A stretch of DNA of 64,000 bases. It comes from Pseudomonadota bacterium (GTDB lineage Bacteria; Pseudomonadota; Alphaproteobacteria; Rhizobiales; Rhizobiaceae). A model generated the notes under the pieces. That model saw nothing but the letters and a program-made list of their open reading frames with translations, was not told the origin of the DNA and did no database searches. The stretch is taken from positions 1 to 64,000 of the forward strand of contig JAIUPA010000043.1 of the NCBI GenBank assembly GCA_020161665.1. Reading direction: 5' to 3'. Made by a program: the position numbers and the translations under genes. Positions 28,347 through 38,727 of this stretch are shown in pieces. Positions within the stretch are counted from its first letter, which is position 1; each line of letters begins with the position of its first letter.

Positions 28347-29054
28347 ATGGCAGACCTTTCCGCATTCCCCGTCGCCCGTCTTTTCCCGCCGCAAAACCCG
28401 GATGTCATCCAGCTTTACTCGCTGGCAACGCCCAATGGCGTGAAGGTTTCCATCGCGCTCGAAGAGCTTGGCCTTGCCTATGAAACGCACAAGCTGGACA
28501 TCTCGACCGATATTCAAAAGCACCCGGATTTCGTGGCGCTGAACCCCAATGGCCGCATTCCGGCGATCCTTGATCCACATGGCCCGGACGGCAAGCCGCT
28601 CGGCCTGTTCGAAAGCGGGGCGATCCTCATCTATCTGGCGGAAAAGACCGGCAAGCTTCTGCCGAAAGACCCCGCGCTGCGCTACGAAACGCTGGCCTGG
28701 CTGATGTGGCAGATGGGCGGCGTCGGGCCGATGTTCGGCCAGTTCGGCCACTTCTTCAAATATGCCGCCGACAAGGTGGCGAACAACCCTTACCCGGAAG
28801 AGCGCTATCGCAACGAGGTGCGCCGCCTGCTCGGCATTCTGGAGGAACGTCTGGCAGACCGCGAATTCCTCGTGGGCGGGGAATATACGATTGCCGACAT
28901 CGCCATTTTCCCGTGGGTACGGGGCCTCACCACCGGCTATGGCGCAGCAGAGCGGCTGGCACTTTCCGACTTCCCGAAGACCATGGCCTGGGTTGACCGC
29001 CTTGCGGCCCGCCCGGCCTCGGTCAAAGGGCTGAACACACCGCCGCGCAGCTAA
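28347..29054 (+). CDS. Glutathione S-transferase family protein (YghU/YfcG-like)
   Basis: 235 aa: an N-terminal extension typical of the Nu class, then a thioredoxin-like domain (VIQLYSLATPNGVKVSIALE, FVALNPNGRIPAILDPHGPD, LFESGAILIYLAEKTGKLLP) and an all-helical domain (WLMWQMGGVGPMFGQFGHFF, FLVGGEYTIADIAIFPWVRG). The LATPNGVK Thr-Pro-Asn loop matches disulfide-bond oxidoreductases of the YghU/YfcG type, which use glutathione. Start ATG 28347 has AGGAG 6 bases upstream. The promoter region (28108-28346) is unusually AT-rich and shared with the divergent doxX-like gene. Confidence 0.9.
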   Translation: MADLSAFPVARLFPPQNPDVIQLYSLATPNGVKVSIALEELGLAYETHKLDISTDIQKHPDFVALNPNGRIPAILDPHGPDGKPLGLFESGAILIYLAEKTGKLLPKDPALRYETLAWLMWQMGGVGPMFGQFGHFFKYAADKVANNPYPEERYRNEVRRLLGILEERLADREFLVGGEYTIADIAIFPWVRGLTTGYGAAERLALSDFPKTMAWVDRLAARPASVKGLNTPPRS

Positions 29055-29090
29055 TATCGTTCGACCGGAAATGTGTAAAAGCGGGCTGGT

Positions 29091-29537
29091 TCAGTCCGCC
29101 ATCACCTCCACGAACCGTTTGGAAACCCACCCGCTTTTGCACGGACCTTTATAGGTGCCTTCAAAATAGGGTGGGCTTTCCGGTATTTTGCACACCTCCA
29201 TGGTGGGCTTTCCCGGCGCGTCCTTCGGATCATAGATGACGGGAATGAAGGTGGCCTTCTCCCAGTCCGTTCCGCCGATGACGACAATCACGAACGCATC
29301 CTGCTTCAAGCGGTCGAGTTCAGCGGCTTTGGTGGTGGGGGCCGCCCTGACGGACACGAAGCCGTCCCCGCCCTTTTTCAGCCCGATAATGTGGCCAATG
29401 GCACCGCCCGGCGCGACGGCCTGACCATCCACGACAATCGATTTCACCACCACGGGTTTTGGCTTGATACCGTCCGCCAAAGCCGGCAGGGCGGTGAAGG
29501 AAAAGGCCGAAAGGCAAAGAAGCGCGATGGTTCTCAT
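29091..29537 (-). CDS. Secreted protein with a bacterial SH3-like region
   Basis: 148 aa with signal peptide MRTIALLCLSAFSFTALPALA. The segment GHIIGLKKGGDGFVSVRAAP followed by KAAELDRLKQDAFVIVVIGG has the shape of an SH3_3 domain, which in exported proteins usually binds cell wall. Two Cys residues near the C-terminus (VCKIPESPP and KGPCKSGW) may form a disulfide in the periplasm. It is convergent with the GST gene and lies just downstream of an OmpA-family pseudogene in the same direction, which suggests a former two-gene envelope unit. Confidence 0.72.
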   Translation of the reverse strand: MRTIALLCLSAFSFTALPALADGIKPKPVVVKSIVVDGQAVAPGGAIGHIIGLKKGGDGFVSVRAAPTTKAAELDRLKQDAFVIVVIGGTDWEKATFIPVIYDPKDAPGKPTMEVCKIPESPPYFEGTYKGPCKSGWVSKRFVEVMAD

Positions 29538-29546
29538 GATGGGTCC

Positions 29547-29727
29547 TCAGCGTTTGACCAGTTCGACGCGACGGTTCTTGGCACGGCCTGCCTCATCCTC
29601 ATTGGGGGCAATCGGTGCAGCGGCCAATCAGGGGATGATCTTTCGATCCGGCCTTGTCGGCGGCAAGCGCTGGCAGGGCGAGGAAGCTGAAGGCAGCGAT
29701 AACGGCAAGGCGGGCAGGGCGCGGCAT
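29547..29727 (-). pseudogene. OmpA-family gene reduced by an internal deletion
   Basis: From ATG 29727 the minus strand encodes a signal peptide (MPRPARLAVIAAFSFLALPA) and the mature start KAGSKDHPLIGR, then meets a stop at 29599 in that frame. In another frame the next codons read PIAPNEDEAGRAKNRRVELV plus KR and a stop at 29547. This is the invariant last stretch of an OmpA peptidoglycan-binding domain. The two ends belong to one envelope protein of about 300 residues whose middle has been lost, with the junction near 29610-29630. The encoded remnant has no binding domain and the frame is broken. Confidence 0.8.
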
Positions 29728-29879
29728 GGACACGGGGGATGGCTCCTCATCAGGCGGGAAATAAGCCAGCCCCACTGTAACAACACAGCCCGACATAAAA
29801 CAGCCCCCGGTTCGGGGCGTTACAATTTCAACGCGTGGGTGGATGTCTGCCGTCAGGTTAAGAAGGAATGCGGCGTTGC

Positions 29880-29917
29880 CCTCCCTTCCTTCTCCCCGTT
29901 GGGGAGAAGGGGAGGAT
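29880..29917. repeat. Dispersed CCTTCTCCCCG-type palindrome
   Basis: CCTTCTCCCC-GTT-GGGGAGAAGG is a perfect palindrome and a short form of the repeats at 8448 and 22221. The roughly 295 bases from 29728 to 30022 hold only this element, the groEL terminator and nothing else I can recognise. Confidence 0.6.
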
Positions 29918-29969
29918 TAACCGCGAGAGGACACTTCGCCTGCTGAAGGATGGGCGGCGGTGACAAACG

Positions 29970-29995
29970 AAAAGGGCGGCCCGAGGACCGCCCTT
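29970..29995 (-). terminator. Rho-independent terminator of groESL
   Basis: Read on the minus strand, AAGGGCGG-TCCTCGGG-CCGCCCTT followed by TT makes a strong stem 28 bases past the groEL stop. Confidence 0.8.
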
Positions 29996-30022
29996 CCCAA
30001 ATCTGTCCGGAGACAGGACTTC

Positions 30023-31687
<1,665 letters not shown>

Positions 31688-31726
31688 TCAGTCATTCATG
31701 GATAAGGATGAGGATATTTCCGACGA

Positions 31727-32023
31727 TCAGCCGATAATGCCGAGGATGTCGGATTCCTTCATGATGAGAAGGTCTTCACCGTCGACCTTGACTTCCGTGC
31801 CCGACCACTTGCCGAACAGGACGCGGTCGCCAGCCTTCACTTCAAGCGCGACAACCTTGCCGTTCTCATCGCGGGCGCCATTGCCGACGGCGACGATTTC
31901 GCCTTCCTGCGGCTTTTCCTTGGCGGAGTCCGGAATGATGATGCCGCCCTTGGTCTTTTCTTCAGACTGAACGCGGCGAACGACGACGCGGTCGTGCAGG
32001 GGGCGGAAATTGGTGCTTGCCAT
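31727..32023 (-). CDS. groS: 10 kDa co-chaperonin GroES
   Basis: 98 aa, canonical length. It opens [20 protein letters not shown], continues [20 protein letters not shown] (mobile loop that contacts GroEL), and ends [15 protein letters not shown]. The gene is first in the groES-groEL operon. A CIRCE operator 62 bases upstream and an RpoH-type promoter indicate double heat-shock control by HrcA repression and sigma-32 activation. Confidence 0.98.
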   Translation of the reverse strand: MASTNFRPLHDRVVVRRVQSEEKTKGGIIIPDSAKEKPQEGEIVAVGNGARDENGKVVALEVKAGDRVLFGKWSGTEVKVDGEDLLIMKESDILGIIG

Positions 32024-32084
32024 TGTCTATTCCCTCGATCAAATGACACTTGACGGCCTTCAGGAGGCCCGTCGTGAATGATTG

Positions 32085-32111
32085 TTAGCACTCACATCTG
32101 TCGAGTGCTAG
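32085..32111 (-). promoter_or_regulatory. CIRCE operator (HrcA site) of groESL
   Basis: TTAGCACTC-N9-GAGTGCTAG matches the CIRCE consensus TTAGCACTC-N9-GAGTGCTAA at 17 of 18 positions. It lies just downstream of the promoter -10 element, where bound HrcA would block transcription. Confidence 0.95.
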
Positions 32112-32119
32112 CGGCAGGG

Positions 32120-32148
32120 AGATAGGCAGCCCCGCAAGATGAGTCAAG
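32120..32148 (-). promoter_or_regulatory. RpoH-type promoter of groESL
   Basis: On the minus strand CTTGAC (32148-32143), a 17-base spacer, and CTATCT (32125-32120) match the alphaproteobacterial sigma-32 pattern CTTGAC-N17-CYTATNT. The -35 is also acceptable to the housekeeping sigma factor. The promoter ends 9 bases before the CIRCE element. Confidence 0.75.
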
Positions 32149-32194
32149 GATTGCCCGTCTAAAAAATTTCATCGAAAAGCGTTAACGGGGATGC

Positions 32195-33532
32195 ATGACC
32201 TCGCAAACTCTTGTCCCTGCACTGCAAACCCCAGCCGAACCCGCGCCGCGCCTTGGCGAGCTGGCCCGCGTCTTCGGCCATATCGGCCTCATGAGTTTTG
32301 GCGGACCTGCCGCCCAGATCGCGCTGATGCACCGGCTGGTGGTCGATGAAAGACGCTGGCTCTCCGAAGAGCGGTTCCTGCGGGCGCTGAACTATTGCAT
32401 GCTTTTACCCGGACCGGAGGCGCAGCAACTGGCCACCTATATCGGCTGGTTGGCGCACGGCGTCCGGGGTGGCCTGATCTGCGGTCTTCTGTTCGTGTTG
32501 CCGGGGCTGGCGCTCATTCTCACGCTCTCGGCGCTCTACGCCACCTATCACCAGATGACGATGGTGGCCGGGCTGTTTTTCGGCCTGAAGGCTGCTGTGG
32601 TGGCGATTGTCGCGCAGGCACTCTGGCGCATCGCGGGCCGCACCCTGAAGGACGGCTTTCGCATCACCATTGCGCTGCTGGCCTTCATCGCGCTCTTTTT
32701 CTTGGCCTTGCCGTTTCCGCTGGTCGTCGGGGTGGCCGCACTGGCCGGTTTCTTGCGGGCGGCGGCAAAGCCCGCGCCGGAAAAAAGAATGGCCCCCGCC
32801 TTGCCATTCCGACCTCTTTTACTTCTGCGCGACAGCCTGCTCTGGCTGATCGTCTGGCAGGTGCCCTTCCTCCTGCTGCTCGTATTCGGGCAGGGACAGG
32901 TCGCCGAAATCTTTGCCTTTTTCTCCCGGCTTGCCGTCGTCACCTTTGGCGGGGCCTATGCGGTTTTGTCCTATGTCGCCGATGTCGCGGTCGGGCATTA
33001 CGGCTGGCTGAAGCCGGGCGAAATGCTCGATGGTCTGGCGCTGGCCGAAACCACGCCGGGACCGCTCGTGCTGGTCCTCTCCTTCGTCGGCTTTCTCGCC
33101 GGTGCGCGAGGAGGTGACGCCGGGCTTTCGCTTGTGGGCGGGGTCGCCGGGGGACTGGCCGCCGCCTGGGCGACGTTTGCGCCGAGCTTTCTTTTCATCT
33201 TTGCCGGTGCGCCCTTGATCGAACGTCTGGCGGGCAGGCCGTGGGTGGAAGGGGCACTCTCCGCCGTCACCGCCGCTGTCGTCGGCGTCATCCTGAACCT
33301 CACGCTCTGGTTCGCGCTGCATGTGGTCTTCACACGCATCGAAACGGTGGAGGTTGCGTTGATCCCGCACCTGTTGCTGAAGCTGCCGCTGCCGGACATT
33401 TCAAGCTTCGACCCCGCCGCTTTTGCCCTGACGCTGTTCGCCGCCGCGCTGATCTTTATCGCTAAACAGGGCGTTGGGCGGGTGCTGGCCATGACCGCAT
33501 CGCTTGGCCTTGTCTGGCGACTGCTCGCTTGA
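32195..33532 (+). CDS. chrA: Chromate transporter ChrA, two-domain form
   Basis: 445 aa with two tandem CHR domains. The first opens ARVFGHIGLMSFGGPAAQIA and carries RALNYCMLLPGPEAQQLATY; the second has LAVVTFGGAYAVLSYVADVA and LAETTPGPLVLVLSFVGFLA. These FGGP and PGP motifs define ChrA. The protein is predicted to have about ten helices and to export chromate, probably by the membrane potential. A short hydrophilic loop separates the domains (about residues 192-203). It is divergent from groES, with the heat-shock control region between them. No chrB regulator is adjacent, so induction is unclear. Confidence 0.9.
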   Translation: MTSQTLVPALQTPAEPAPRLGELARVFGHIGLMSFGGPAAQIALMHRLVVDERRWLSEERFLRALNYCMLLPGPEAQQLATYIGWLAHGVRGGLICGLLFVLPGLALILTLSALYATYHQMTMVAGLFFGLKAAVVAIVAQALWRIAGRTLKDGFRITIALLAFIALFFLALPFPLVVGVAALAGFLRAAAKPAPEKRMAPALPFRPLLLLRDSLLWLIVWQVPFLLLLVFGQGQVAEIFAFFSRLAVVTFGGAYAVLSYVADVAVGHYGWLKPGEMLDGLALAETTPGPLVLVLSFVGFLAGARGGDAGLSLVGGVAGGLAAAWATFAPSFLFIFAGAPLIERLAGRPWVEGALSAVTAAVVGVILNLTLWFALHVVFTRIETVEVALIPHLLLKLPLPDISSFDPAAFALTLFAAALIFIAKQGVGRVLAMTASLGLVWRLLA

Positions 33533-33613
33533 GACGAGGAAAAAACCTTGCCTCGCCGCCATTCCTTTGCAATGTGAGCCACTGGTTGCAATGGAAAGCG
33601 GAATCGAACGGTC

Positions 33614-34462
33614 ATGGCAGAGCACATTGCCTCACTGGCGGAAATCACCAAGGGCTACGATGTCATTCTCTGTGATGTCTGGGGCGTGCTGCACAATGGT
33701 GTCGCGCCCTTCATGCCGGCATCCTATGCTCTGGCGGCAGCCCGTGCGGCGGGCGTCACCGTGGTGCTGATCACCAATTCGCCGCGCCCGCGTGCCGGTG
33801 TCATCACCCAGCTGGCAGCCATTGGTGTTCTCGATGAAGCCTATGACCGGATCGTCACCTCCGGCGATGTGACGCGCGACCTCATCGCTGCGGCGAAGAA
33901 GAAGGTCTACTTCCTCGGGCCGGAGCGCGACCATCCGCTGGTAGAAGGTCTGGGCGTGGAACTGACGGGAGAAGCCGAGGCCGAAACCATCGTCTGCACC
34001 GGCTTCTTCGATGACGAGACGGAAACGCCGGAAGATTACCGCGACAGTCTCACGGGGCTTCAGGCCCGCGGCGTGCCGATGATCTGCGCCAACCCCGATC
34101 TGGTGGTGGAGCGTGGCGACCGGCTGATCCCCTGCGCCGGGGCGATGGCCGCCTTTTACGAGCAACTGGGCGGCGAGACGCTGATTGCCGGAAAGCCGCA
34201 TAACCCGATCTATGAAGCCTCGCTCGCCGCCGCGCTTGAGGTGCGGGGTGAGTTCGACCGCAGACGCGTTCTGGCGATTGGCGATGGCCTGCCGACCGAT
34301 GTGCGCGGCGCGCTCGATTTCGGTCTCGATCTTCTTTACGTTGCCGGTGGCATCCACGCGGCGGATTATACGGTCAACGGAACAATGGACAGTTCCATGG
34401 TCTCGGACTGGCTGAAGCGTGAAAACGTTGCGCCGAAGTTCTGGACCCCCAAGCTGGCATGA
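33614..34462 (+). CDS. HAD-superfamily (class IIA) hydrolase, TIGR01459 type
   Basis: 282 aa with all four HAD motifs: VILCDVWGVLHNGVAPFMPA (nucleophile Asp), VVLITNSPRPR (motif II), LIAGKPHNPIYE (Lys, motif III) and VLAIGDGLPTDVRGALDFGL (acidic motif IV). The cap between motifs II and III is of the IIA type, as in NagD-like enzymes and p-nitrophenyl phosphatases. The CDVWG form is typical of an alphaproteobacterial subfamily found beside ribF. The gene ends 10 bases before the ribF start and likely shares its transcript; an FMN- or riboflavin-phosphate substrate is conceivable but unproven. Confidence 0.87.
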   Translation: MAEHIASLAEITKGYDVILCDVWGVLHNGVAPFMPASYALAAARAAGVTVVLITNSPRPRAGVITQLAAIGVLDEAYDRIVTSGDVTRDLIAAAKKKVYFLGPERDHPLVEGLGVELTGEAEAETIVCTGFFDDETETPEDYRDSLTGLQARGVPMICANPDLVVERGDRLIPCAGAMAAFYEQLGGETLIAGKPHNPIYEASLAAALEVRGEFDRRRVLAIGDGLPTDVRGALDFGLDLLYVAGGIHAADYTVNGTMDSSMVSDWLKRENVAPKFWTPKLA

Positions 34463-34472
34463 GGAGAGGGGC

Positions 34473-35453
34473 GTGACAGTCTTTCACCGCAACGAGAAGA
34501 AAACACCGCTGCCGAGCCGCCTGCGCGGCGGCGTCGTGGCCATTGGCAATTTCGATGGCGTGCATCGCGGCCATATGAGCGTGCTTGGCAAGGCGCTGGA
34601 ATTATCGCAGGCGCACAAGCGCCCGGCACTGGTGCTGACCTTCGAGCCGCATCCGCGCAGCGTGTTCAATCCGTCGGTCCCGGTTTTCCGCCTGACACCG
34701 GCGCCGATGAAGGCGCGCATTCTCGATGCGGCAGGCTTCCATTCGGTGGTCGAATACCCGTTTGATCATGATTTTGCCTCGCGCTCGGCGGAAAACTTCG
34801 TCAACCGCATTCTCGTTGAATGGCTGGGCGCTGCCGAAGTCGTCACCGGCTTTGACTTTCATTTCGGCAAGGGGCGTGAAGGCGGTCCGGCCTATCTGAT
34901 GCAGGCGGGCGAGCGCTATGGCTTTGGCGTGACGCTGGTCGATGCCTATCGCGATGAAAATGCCGAGGTGGTTTCCTCCAGCCGCATCCGCGCGCGTCTG
35001 GCAGAAGGCGACGTTTCCCATGCCGCCGGTCTGCTTGGCTATCGCTATACGGTCGAGGCGGAAGTGATCGGCGGGCAGAAGCTGGGCCGCACGCTGGGCT
35101 TCCCGACCGCCAACATGGCGCTGCCGCCGGAATCCGCGCTGAAACCCGGCATCTATGCCGTGCGCCTGCGCCGCGCCAACGGCGACCTTCACAACGCGGT
35201 CGCCAGCTTCGGCCACCGCCCGACGGTGACGGAAAACGGCGCGGCCCTTCTGGAAACCTTCGTTTTCGATTTTTCCGACAGCCTTTACGGCGAGGTCTGT
35301 TCCGTTTCCTTCTTCGGCCACCTGCGCGACGAGATGAAGTTTGCCGGGCTGGAGCCGCTGGTGGAGCAGATGGGCCGCGATTGCGAGGAGGCACGTGCGC
35401 TTCTGGCCGGTGTCACGCCGCTTTCGGAAATCGATGCGAAGATCGCCTTCTGA
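34473..35453 (+). CDS. ribF: Bifunctional riboflavin kinase / FAD synthetase
   Basis: 326 aa. The N-terminal nucleotidyltransferase domain shows VVAIGNFDGVHRGHMSVLGK, FEPHPRSVF, and VVTGFDFHFGKGREG. The C-terminal flavokinase domain has GGQKLGRTLGFPTANMALPP and the terminal LYGEVCSVSFFGHLRDEMKF. It phosphorylates riboflavin to FMN and adenylates FMN to FAD. I chose GTG 34473 because GAGGAGAGGGG lies just upstream and it begins MTVFHRNEK; an in-frame opening at 34419 lies inside the HAD gene. A terminator follows at 35564. Confidence 0.94.
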   Translation: MTVFHRNEKKTPLPSRLRGGVVAIGNFDGVHRGHMSVLGKALELSQAHKRPALVLTFEPHPRSVFNPSVPVFRLTPAPMKARILDAAGFHSVVEYPFDHDFASRSAENFVNRILVEWLGAAEVVTGFDFHFGKGREGGPAYLMQAGERYGFGVTLVDAYRDENAEVVSSSRIRARLAEGDVSHAAGLLGYRYTVEAEVIGGQKLGRTLGFPTANMALPPESALKPGIYAVRLRRANGDLHNAVASFGHRPTVTENGAALLETFVFDFSDSLYGEVCSVSFFGHLRDEMKFAGLEPLVEQMGRDCEEARALLAGVTPLSEIDAKIAF

Positions 35454-35563
35454 GGCGCGAATGCGCCGCTCGCGCCGCCTAACCCCTTTTCAAATCGGCC
35501 AAAAGGCCTTAAGGAACCCGCCATTATGAAGCCGGTCCTTGCGAACACGCTGCGAATTACGAG

Positions 35564-35610
35564 CCCGGCCTTCCGAGCAGCCTGAAAAGGCGCGGGAAGG
35601 TCCGGGTTTT
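35564..35610 (+). terminator. Rho-independent terminator after ribF
   Basis: CCCGGCCTTCC pairs with GGAAGGTCCGGG (one bulged T) around a 20-base loop that contains a small GCC/GGC stem, followed by TTTT. It separates the HAD-ribF unit from ileS. Confidence 0.7.
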
Positions 35611-35698
35611 CGGCGCTGCCATCAGGCGCGCAAACTCTCAAATTTCTGACATCACGATGCGGCCCCCATCGGGAGCGCTAGATACGATTGGCAAGACC

Positions 35699-38584
35699 AT
35701 GACCGAAGCCACTGACAAGATCGACTATTCCTCGACCCTTTACCTGCCGCAGACGGAGTTTCCGATGCGCGCCGGCCTGCCGCAGAAGGAACCGCAAATG
35801 GCGGCCCGCTGGCAGGACATGGACCTCTACAAGAAGCTGCGCGAAGCCGCCAAGGGCCGCGAAAAGTTCGTGCTGCACGATGGCCCGCCCTATGCCAACG
35901 GCAACATCCATATCGGCCACGCGCTGAACAAGATCCTGAAGGACGTGATCACCCGCTCGTTCCAGATGCGCGGTTATGACTCCAACTACGTTCCGGGCTG
36001 GGACTGCCACGGCCTGCCGATCGAGTGGAAGATCGAGGAAAAGTATCGCGAGAAGGGCAAGAACAAGGACGAGGTGGAAATCAACGAATTCCGCCGCGAA
36101 TGCCGCGAGTTCGCGCAAGGCTGGATCGATGTGCAGTCGGCTGAATTCCGCCGTCTCGGCATCGAGGGCGATTTCGACAATCCCTACACGACGATGGCCT
36201 ATCATTCCGAGGCCCGTATCGCTGGCGAGCTTTTGAAGATCGCCAAGTCCGGCCAGCTTTATCGCGGCTCCAAGCCGATCATGTGGTCGGTGGTTGAGCG
36301 CACGGCGCTCGCCGAAGCCGAAGTGGAATATCACGAGGTCGAAAGTGACACGATCTGGGTGAAGTTCCCGGTGGTGGAAGGTCCCGCTGATCTCAAGGGC
36401 AATTTCGTCGTCATCTGGACGACGACGCCGTGGACCATCCCCGGCAACCGCGCCATCTCGTTCTCGTCGCGCTATCCCTATGGCCTGTTTGAAGTGGAAA
36501 CGGCCACCAACGACTTTGGTCCGCAGCCGGGTGACAAGCTGATCTTTGCCACGCGTCTGGCTGACGATTGCGCCGCCAAGGCCAAGGTCACGCTGAAGAA
36601 GCTGCGCGATATCGAGCCGGAAGAACTGGCTGCCATCACCTGCGCCCATCCGCTGGCCGCCCTTGGCTATGACTTCCCCGTTCCGCTGCTCGATGGTGAT
36701 CACGTCACCGACGATGCCGGTACGGGTTTCGTGCATACGGCGCCGGGCCATGGTCGCGAAGACTTTGACGCCTGGATGGCCGCTTCGCGCGAACTGGAAG
36801 CGCGTGGCATTTCCTCCAAGATCCCCTTCACGGTCGATGATGCCGGTTTCTACACCAAGGATGCACCGGGCTTTGATGGCGCGCGCGTCATGGATGACAA
36901 CGGCAAGAAGGGCGACGCCAACAACCGCGTCATCAAGGCGCTGATCGACGCCAACAACCTGTTTGCCCGTGGCCGCATCAAGCATGATTACCCGCATTCC
37001 TGGCGCTCCAAGAAGCCGGTGATCTTCCGCAACACGCCGCAGTGGTTCGTCTATATGGACAAGGAACTCGGCGACGGTTCGACGCTGCGCTCGCGCGCCC
37101 TTTCGGCCATCGACGACACCCGTTTCGTGCCCGCCAGCGGCCAGAACCGCCTGCGCGGCATGATCGAGCAGCGCCCGGATTGGGTTCTGTCGCGTCAGCG
37201 CGCCTGGGGTGTGCCGATCTGCGTTTTCGCCAATGAAGCCGGTGAAATCCTGCGCGACGACGAGGTCGATGCCCGCATTCTCGAAGCCTTCGAGACGGAA
37301 GGGGCCGATGCCTGGTTCGCCGAAGGCGCTGCCGAGCGCTTTCTGGGCGGCAAGCATGATGTCCGCCAGTGGAAGCAGGTTCGCGACATTCTCGACGTGT
37401 GGTTCGACAGTGGCTCCACGCACACCTTCACGCTGGAAGATCGCCCCGACCTCAAGTGGCCGGCTGATGTCTATCTGGAAGGCACCGACCAGCATCGCGG
37501 CTGGTTCCATTCCTCGCTGCTGGAAAGCTGCGCCACGCGCGGCCGTGCGCCCTATAACGCCGTCATCACCCATGGCTTCACCATGGCCGAAGACGGTCGC
37601 AAGATGTCGAAGTCGCTCGGCAACACCGTGACGCCGCAGGATGTGATGAAGGAATCGGGCGCCGATATCCTGCGTCTGTGGGTCATGAACACCGATTACT
37701 GGGAAGATCAGCGCCTCGGCAAGACGATCATCCAGACCAATATCGATGCCTATCGCAAGCTCAGAAACACCATCCGCTGGATGCTCGGCACGCTCGCCCA
37801 CGACAAGGGCGAGGAGATCGCCTATGACGATCTGCCGGAACTGGAAAAGCTGATGCTGCACCGTCTGGCTGAACTCGACAGCGTGGTGCGCGATGGCTAC
37901 GACGCCTTCGACTTCAAGAAGATCGCCCGTTCGCTGATCGACTTCTCCAACGTCGAGCTTTCGGCCTTCTACTTTGATGTTCGCAAGGACACGCTGTATT
38001 GCGACGCCCCGTCGTCGCTGAAGCGTCGTTCGTCGCTTTTCGTCATCCGCAAGCTTTTCGATTGCCTCGTCACCTGGCTTGCCCCGATGATCCCGTTCAC
38101 GGCGGAAGAAGCCTGGCTGTCGCGCAACCCGTCGGCGGTTTCGGTGCATCTGGAACAGTTCCCGGCGATTCCGGCGGAGTGGCTGAACGCCGCGCTTGCT
38201 GAAAAGTGGGAAAAGATCCGCAAGGTCCGTTCGGTTGTCACCGGCGCGCTCGAAATCGAACGCAAGGACAAGCGCATCGGCTCGTCGCTCGAAGCGGCCC
38301 CGGTCGTTCACGTGGCCGACAAGGCGCTTCTCGAAGCCCTCGAAGGTCAAGATTTCGCGGAAATCTGCATCACCTCCGGCATCACCATTGCTGGTGATGA
38401 AGGCCCGGCGGACGCCTTCCGTCTGAACGAAGTGGCCAAGGTCTCGGTTGTGCCGAAGCTGGCCGAGGGCAAGAAGTGCGCCCGCTCGTGGAAGATCACC
38501 GCTGATGTCGGCTCCGACCCGGAATATCCGGATGTCTCGGCCCGCGATGCGGCAGCACTTCGCGAACTGAAGGCTCTGGCCTGA
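35699..38584 (+). CDS. ileS: Isoleucine--tRNA ligase
   Basis: 961 aa class I synthetase. The signature [20 protein letters not shown] supplies HIGH and [19 protein letters not shown] supplies KMSKS. The CP1 editing domain includes [20 protein letters not shown] and [40 protein letters not shown] and [20 protein letters not shown] are further IleRS landmarks. It charges tRNA-Ile and hydrolyses Val mischarge. The start is ATG 35699 ([14 protein letters not shown]); an opening at 35657 lacks a ribosome site. A long perfect inverted repeat follows the stop. No T-box or other leader was seen in the 88 bases after the ribF terminator. Confidence 0.97.
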   Translation: MTEATDKIDYSSTLYLPQTEFPMRAGLPQKEPQMAARWQDMDLYKKLREAAKGREKFVLHDGPPYANGNIHIGHALNKILKDVITRSFQMRGYDSNYVPGWDCHGLPIEWKIEEKYREKGKNKDEVEINEFRRECREFAQGWIDVQSAEFRRLGIEGDFDNPYTTMAYHSEARIAGELLKIAKSGQLYRGSKPIMWSVVERTALAEAEVEYHEVESDTIWVKFPVVEGPADLKGNFVVIWTTTPWTIPGNRAISFSSRYPYGLFEVETATNDFGPQPGDKLIFATRLADDCAAKAKVTLKKLRDIEPEELAAITCAHPLAALGYDFPVPLLDGDHVTDDAGTGFVHTAPGHGREDFDAWMAASRELEARGISSKIPFTVDDAGFYTKDAPGFDGARVMDDNGKKGDANNRVIKALIDANNLFARGRIKHDYPHSWRSKKPVIFRNTPQWFVYMDKELGDGSTLRSRALSAIDDTRFVPASGQNRLRGMIEQRPDWVLSRQRAWGVPICVFANEAGEILRDDEVDARILEAFETEGADAWFAEGAAERFLGGKHDVRQWKQVRDILDVWFDSGSTHTFTLEDRPDLKWPADVYLEGTDQHRGWFHSSLLESCATRGRAPYNAVITHGFTMAEDGRKMSKSLGNTVTPQDVMKESGADILRLWVMNTDYWEDQRLGKTIIQTNIDAYRKLRNTIRWMLGTLAHDKGEEIAYDDLPELEKLMLHRLAELDSVVRDGYDAFDFKKIARSLIDFSNVELSAFYFDVRKDTLYCDAPSSLKRRSSLFVIRKLFDCLVTWLAPMIPFTAEEAWLSRNPSAVSVHLEQFPAIPAEWLNAALAEKWEKIRKVRSVVTGALEIERKDKRIGSSLEAAPVVHVADKALLEALEGQDFAEICITSGITIAGDEGPADAFRLNEVAKVSVVPKLAEGKKCARSWKITADVGSDPEYPDVSARDAAALRELKALA

Positions 38585-38596
38585 CATTTGTCTATC

Positions 38597-38636
38597 TTTA
38601 CCGGATGAATTGCGCTTGCGCTCTTCATCCGGTAAA
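38597..38636. terminator. Long perfect inverted repeat after ileS
   Basis: TTTACCGGATGAA and TTCATCCGGTAAA form a 13-bp perfect stem around a loop that itself contains GCGC-TT-GCGC, 12 bases past the ileS stop. AAAA flanks rather than a T run, so it may work as a terminator, an mRNA-end stabiliser or a cruciform. Confidence 0.65.
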
Positions 38637-38727
38637 ACGCTGCCTGAAATTGGCCGGAATTGCATTTCTTTATGGTTGCGAAAAGGTCTGGCCACAGTCG
38701 AGTGGCTGGTGGAAGGGTTGAGTGAAC

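Noticed and set aside
29464-29946. Open frame of 160 codons overlapping the OmpA-family remnant
   Set aside because: It is antisense to the SH3-like gene and the pseudogene, runs into a dispersed palindrome, and has no ribosome site or domain.
35454-35698. T-box or other riboswitch in front of ileS
   Set aside because: The only structure found is a terminator for ribF at 35564; no T-box sequence or specifier loop is visible, and T-boxes are not expected in this group.
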